Source: Torymus aiolomorphi (lineage: Eukaryota > Arthropoda > Insecta > Hymenoptera > Torymidae). From it: a stretch of 64,000 bases of DNA. The position numbers and the translations under genes were made by a program. Below the pieces are notes generated by a model. It searched no databases. It was not told the origin of the DNA and saw nothing but the letters and a program-made list of their open reading frames with translations. This document shows, one piece after another, positions 63,998 through 64,000 of this stretch. Every line of letters begins with the position of its first letter. Within the stretch, counting starts at the first letter, position 1. Location of the stretch: NCBI GenBank assembly GCA_036365515.1, contig CM070877.1, forward strand, positions 3,233,001 to 3,297,000. Direction: 5' to 3'.

Positions 63998-64000
63998 GTG

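Noticed and set aside
1..64000. tRNA genes and complete rRNA genes
   Set aside because: No cloverleaf with A/B boxes was found by eye; the only rRNA-like match is the partial 5S segment near 63.4 kb. A covariance-model scan would be decisive.

Overview
The window is eukaryotic, repeat-dominated DNA, most likely from an insect. This rests on an irritans-like mariner, an R1-clade retrotransposon inserted in a CA microsatellite, a GIY-YIG Penelope-like element, GT-AG introns of about 70 bp, and AT-rich DNA broken by very CpG-rich patches. The last two points suggest a hymenopteran, but nothing here proves it. I see no intact conserved host gene, no tRNA, no complete rRNA gene and no CRISPR array. 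Most open frames are chance or microsatellite frames.

Layout. 1-8.97 kb: gene-poor DNA with a GA and a CT microsatellite, CpG-rich patches, and a 1.44-kb foldback element with a TA target duplication (1385-2824). 8.98-10.27 kb: a mariner with one in-frame stop. 11.7-15.7 kb: a hairpin and a dispersed family that begins with the palindrome GCTTCCTCCTAGAGGAAGC and carries an internal (TG)n. 16.0-16.8 kb: a palindromic 154-bp MITE nested in a larger inverted repeat. 17.7-23.3 kb: satellite DNA (about 92-bp monomers, then 121-bp, 28-bp and about 150-bp tandem repeats), interrupted by an 873-bp insertion and a 376-bp foldback MITE whose empty site survives next door. 25.5-27.3 kb: decayed coding-like DNA, including a Mad1-like fragment. 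27.4-31.8 kb: two Penelope-like copies joined head to head, one with a 741-aa ORF, both with hammerhead-like motifs, flanked by a 14-bp target duplication. 31.9-32.2 kb: a decayed YTHDC2-like helicase fragment. 33.2-34.2 kb: a 175-bp minisatellite. 35.1-38.3 kb: a minus-strand LTR-retrotransposon relic (LTR end, Lys-type primer-binding site, gag-like frames) between two copies of a 450-bp repeat. 41.0-45.8 kb: a nearly complete R1-clade element inside (CA)n. 45.8-46.4 kb: the 3' end of a second Penelope-like family with its own hammerhead-like motif. 46.4-55.7 kb: a recent 3.05-kb tandem duplication containing large foldbacks, one with its loop inverted. 56.1-56.8 kb: a two-exon minus-strand gene remnant resembling the Mutator-like transposase domain family. 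58.3-58.6 kb: a small intron-containing minus-strand unit with a diverged relative at 35.4-35.6 kb. 58.9-60.8 kb: a non-LTR element with only ORF1. 60.9-64 kb: further repeats and a 1.52-kb foldback whose centre carries a 5S rRNA-like segment.

Functionally this is a transposon graveyard with several young insertions. The youngest-looking are the Penelope pair, the R1 element and the 3.05-kb array, because their copies or reading frames are nearly intact. The strongest leads are the Penelope pair with ribozyme-like motifs, the microsatellite-targeted R1 element, the flipped foldback array, the gag-only LINE and the 5S-bearing foldback.
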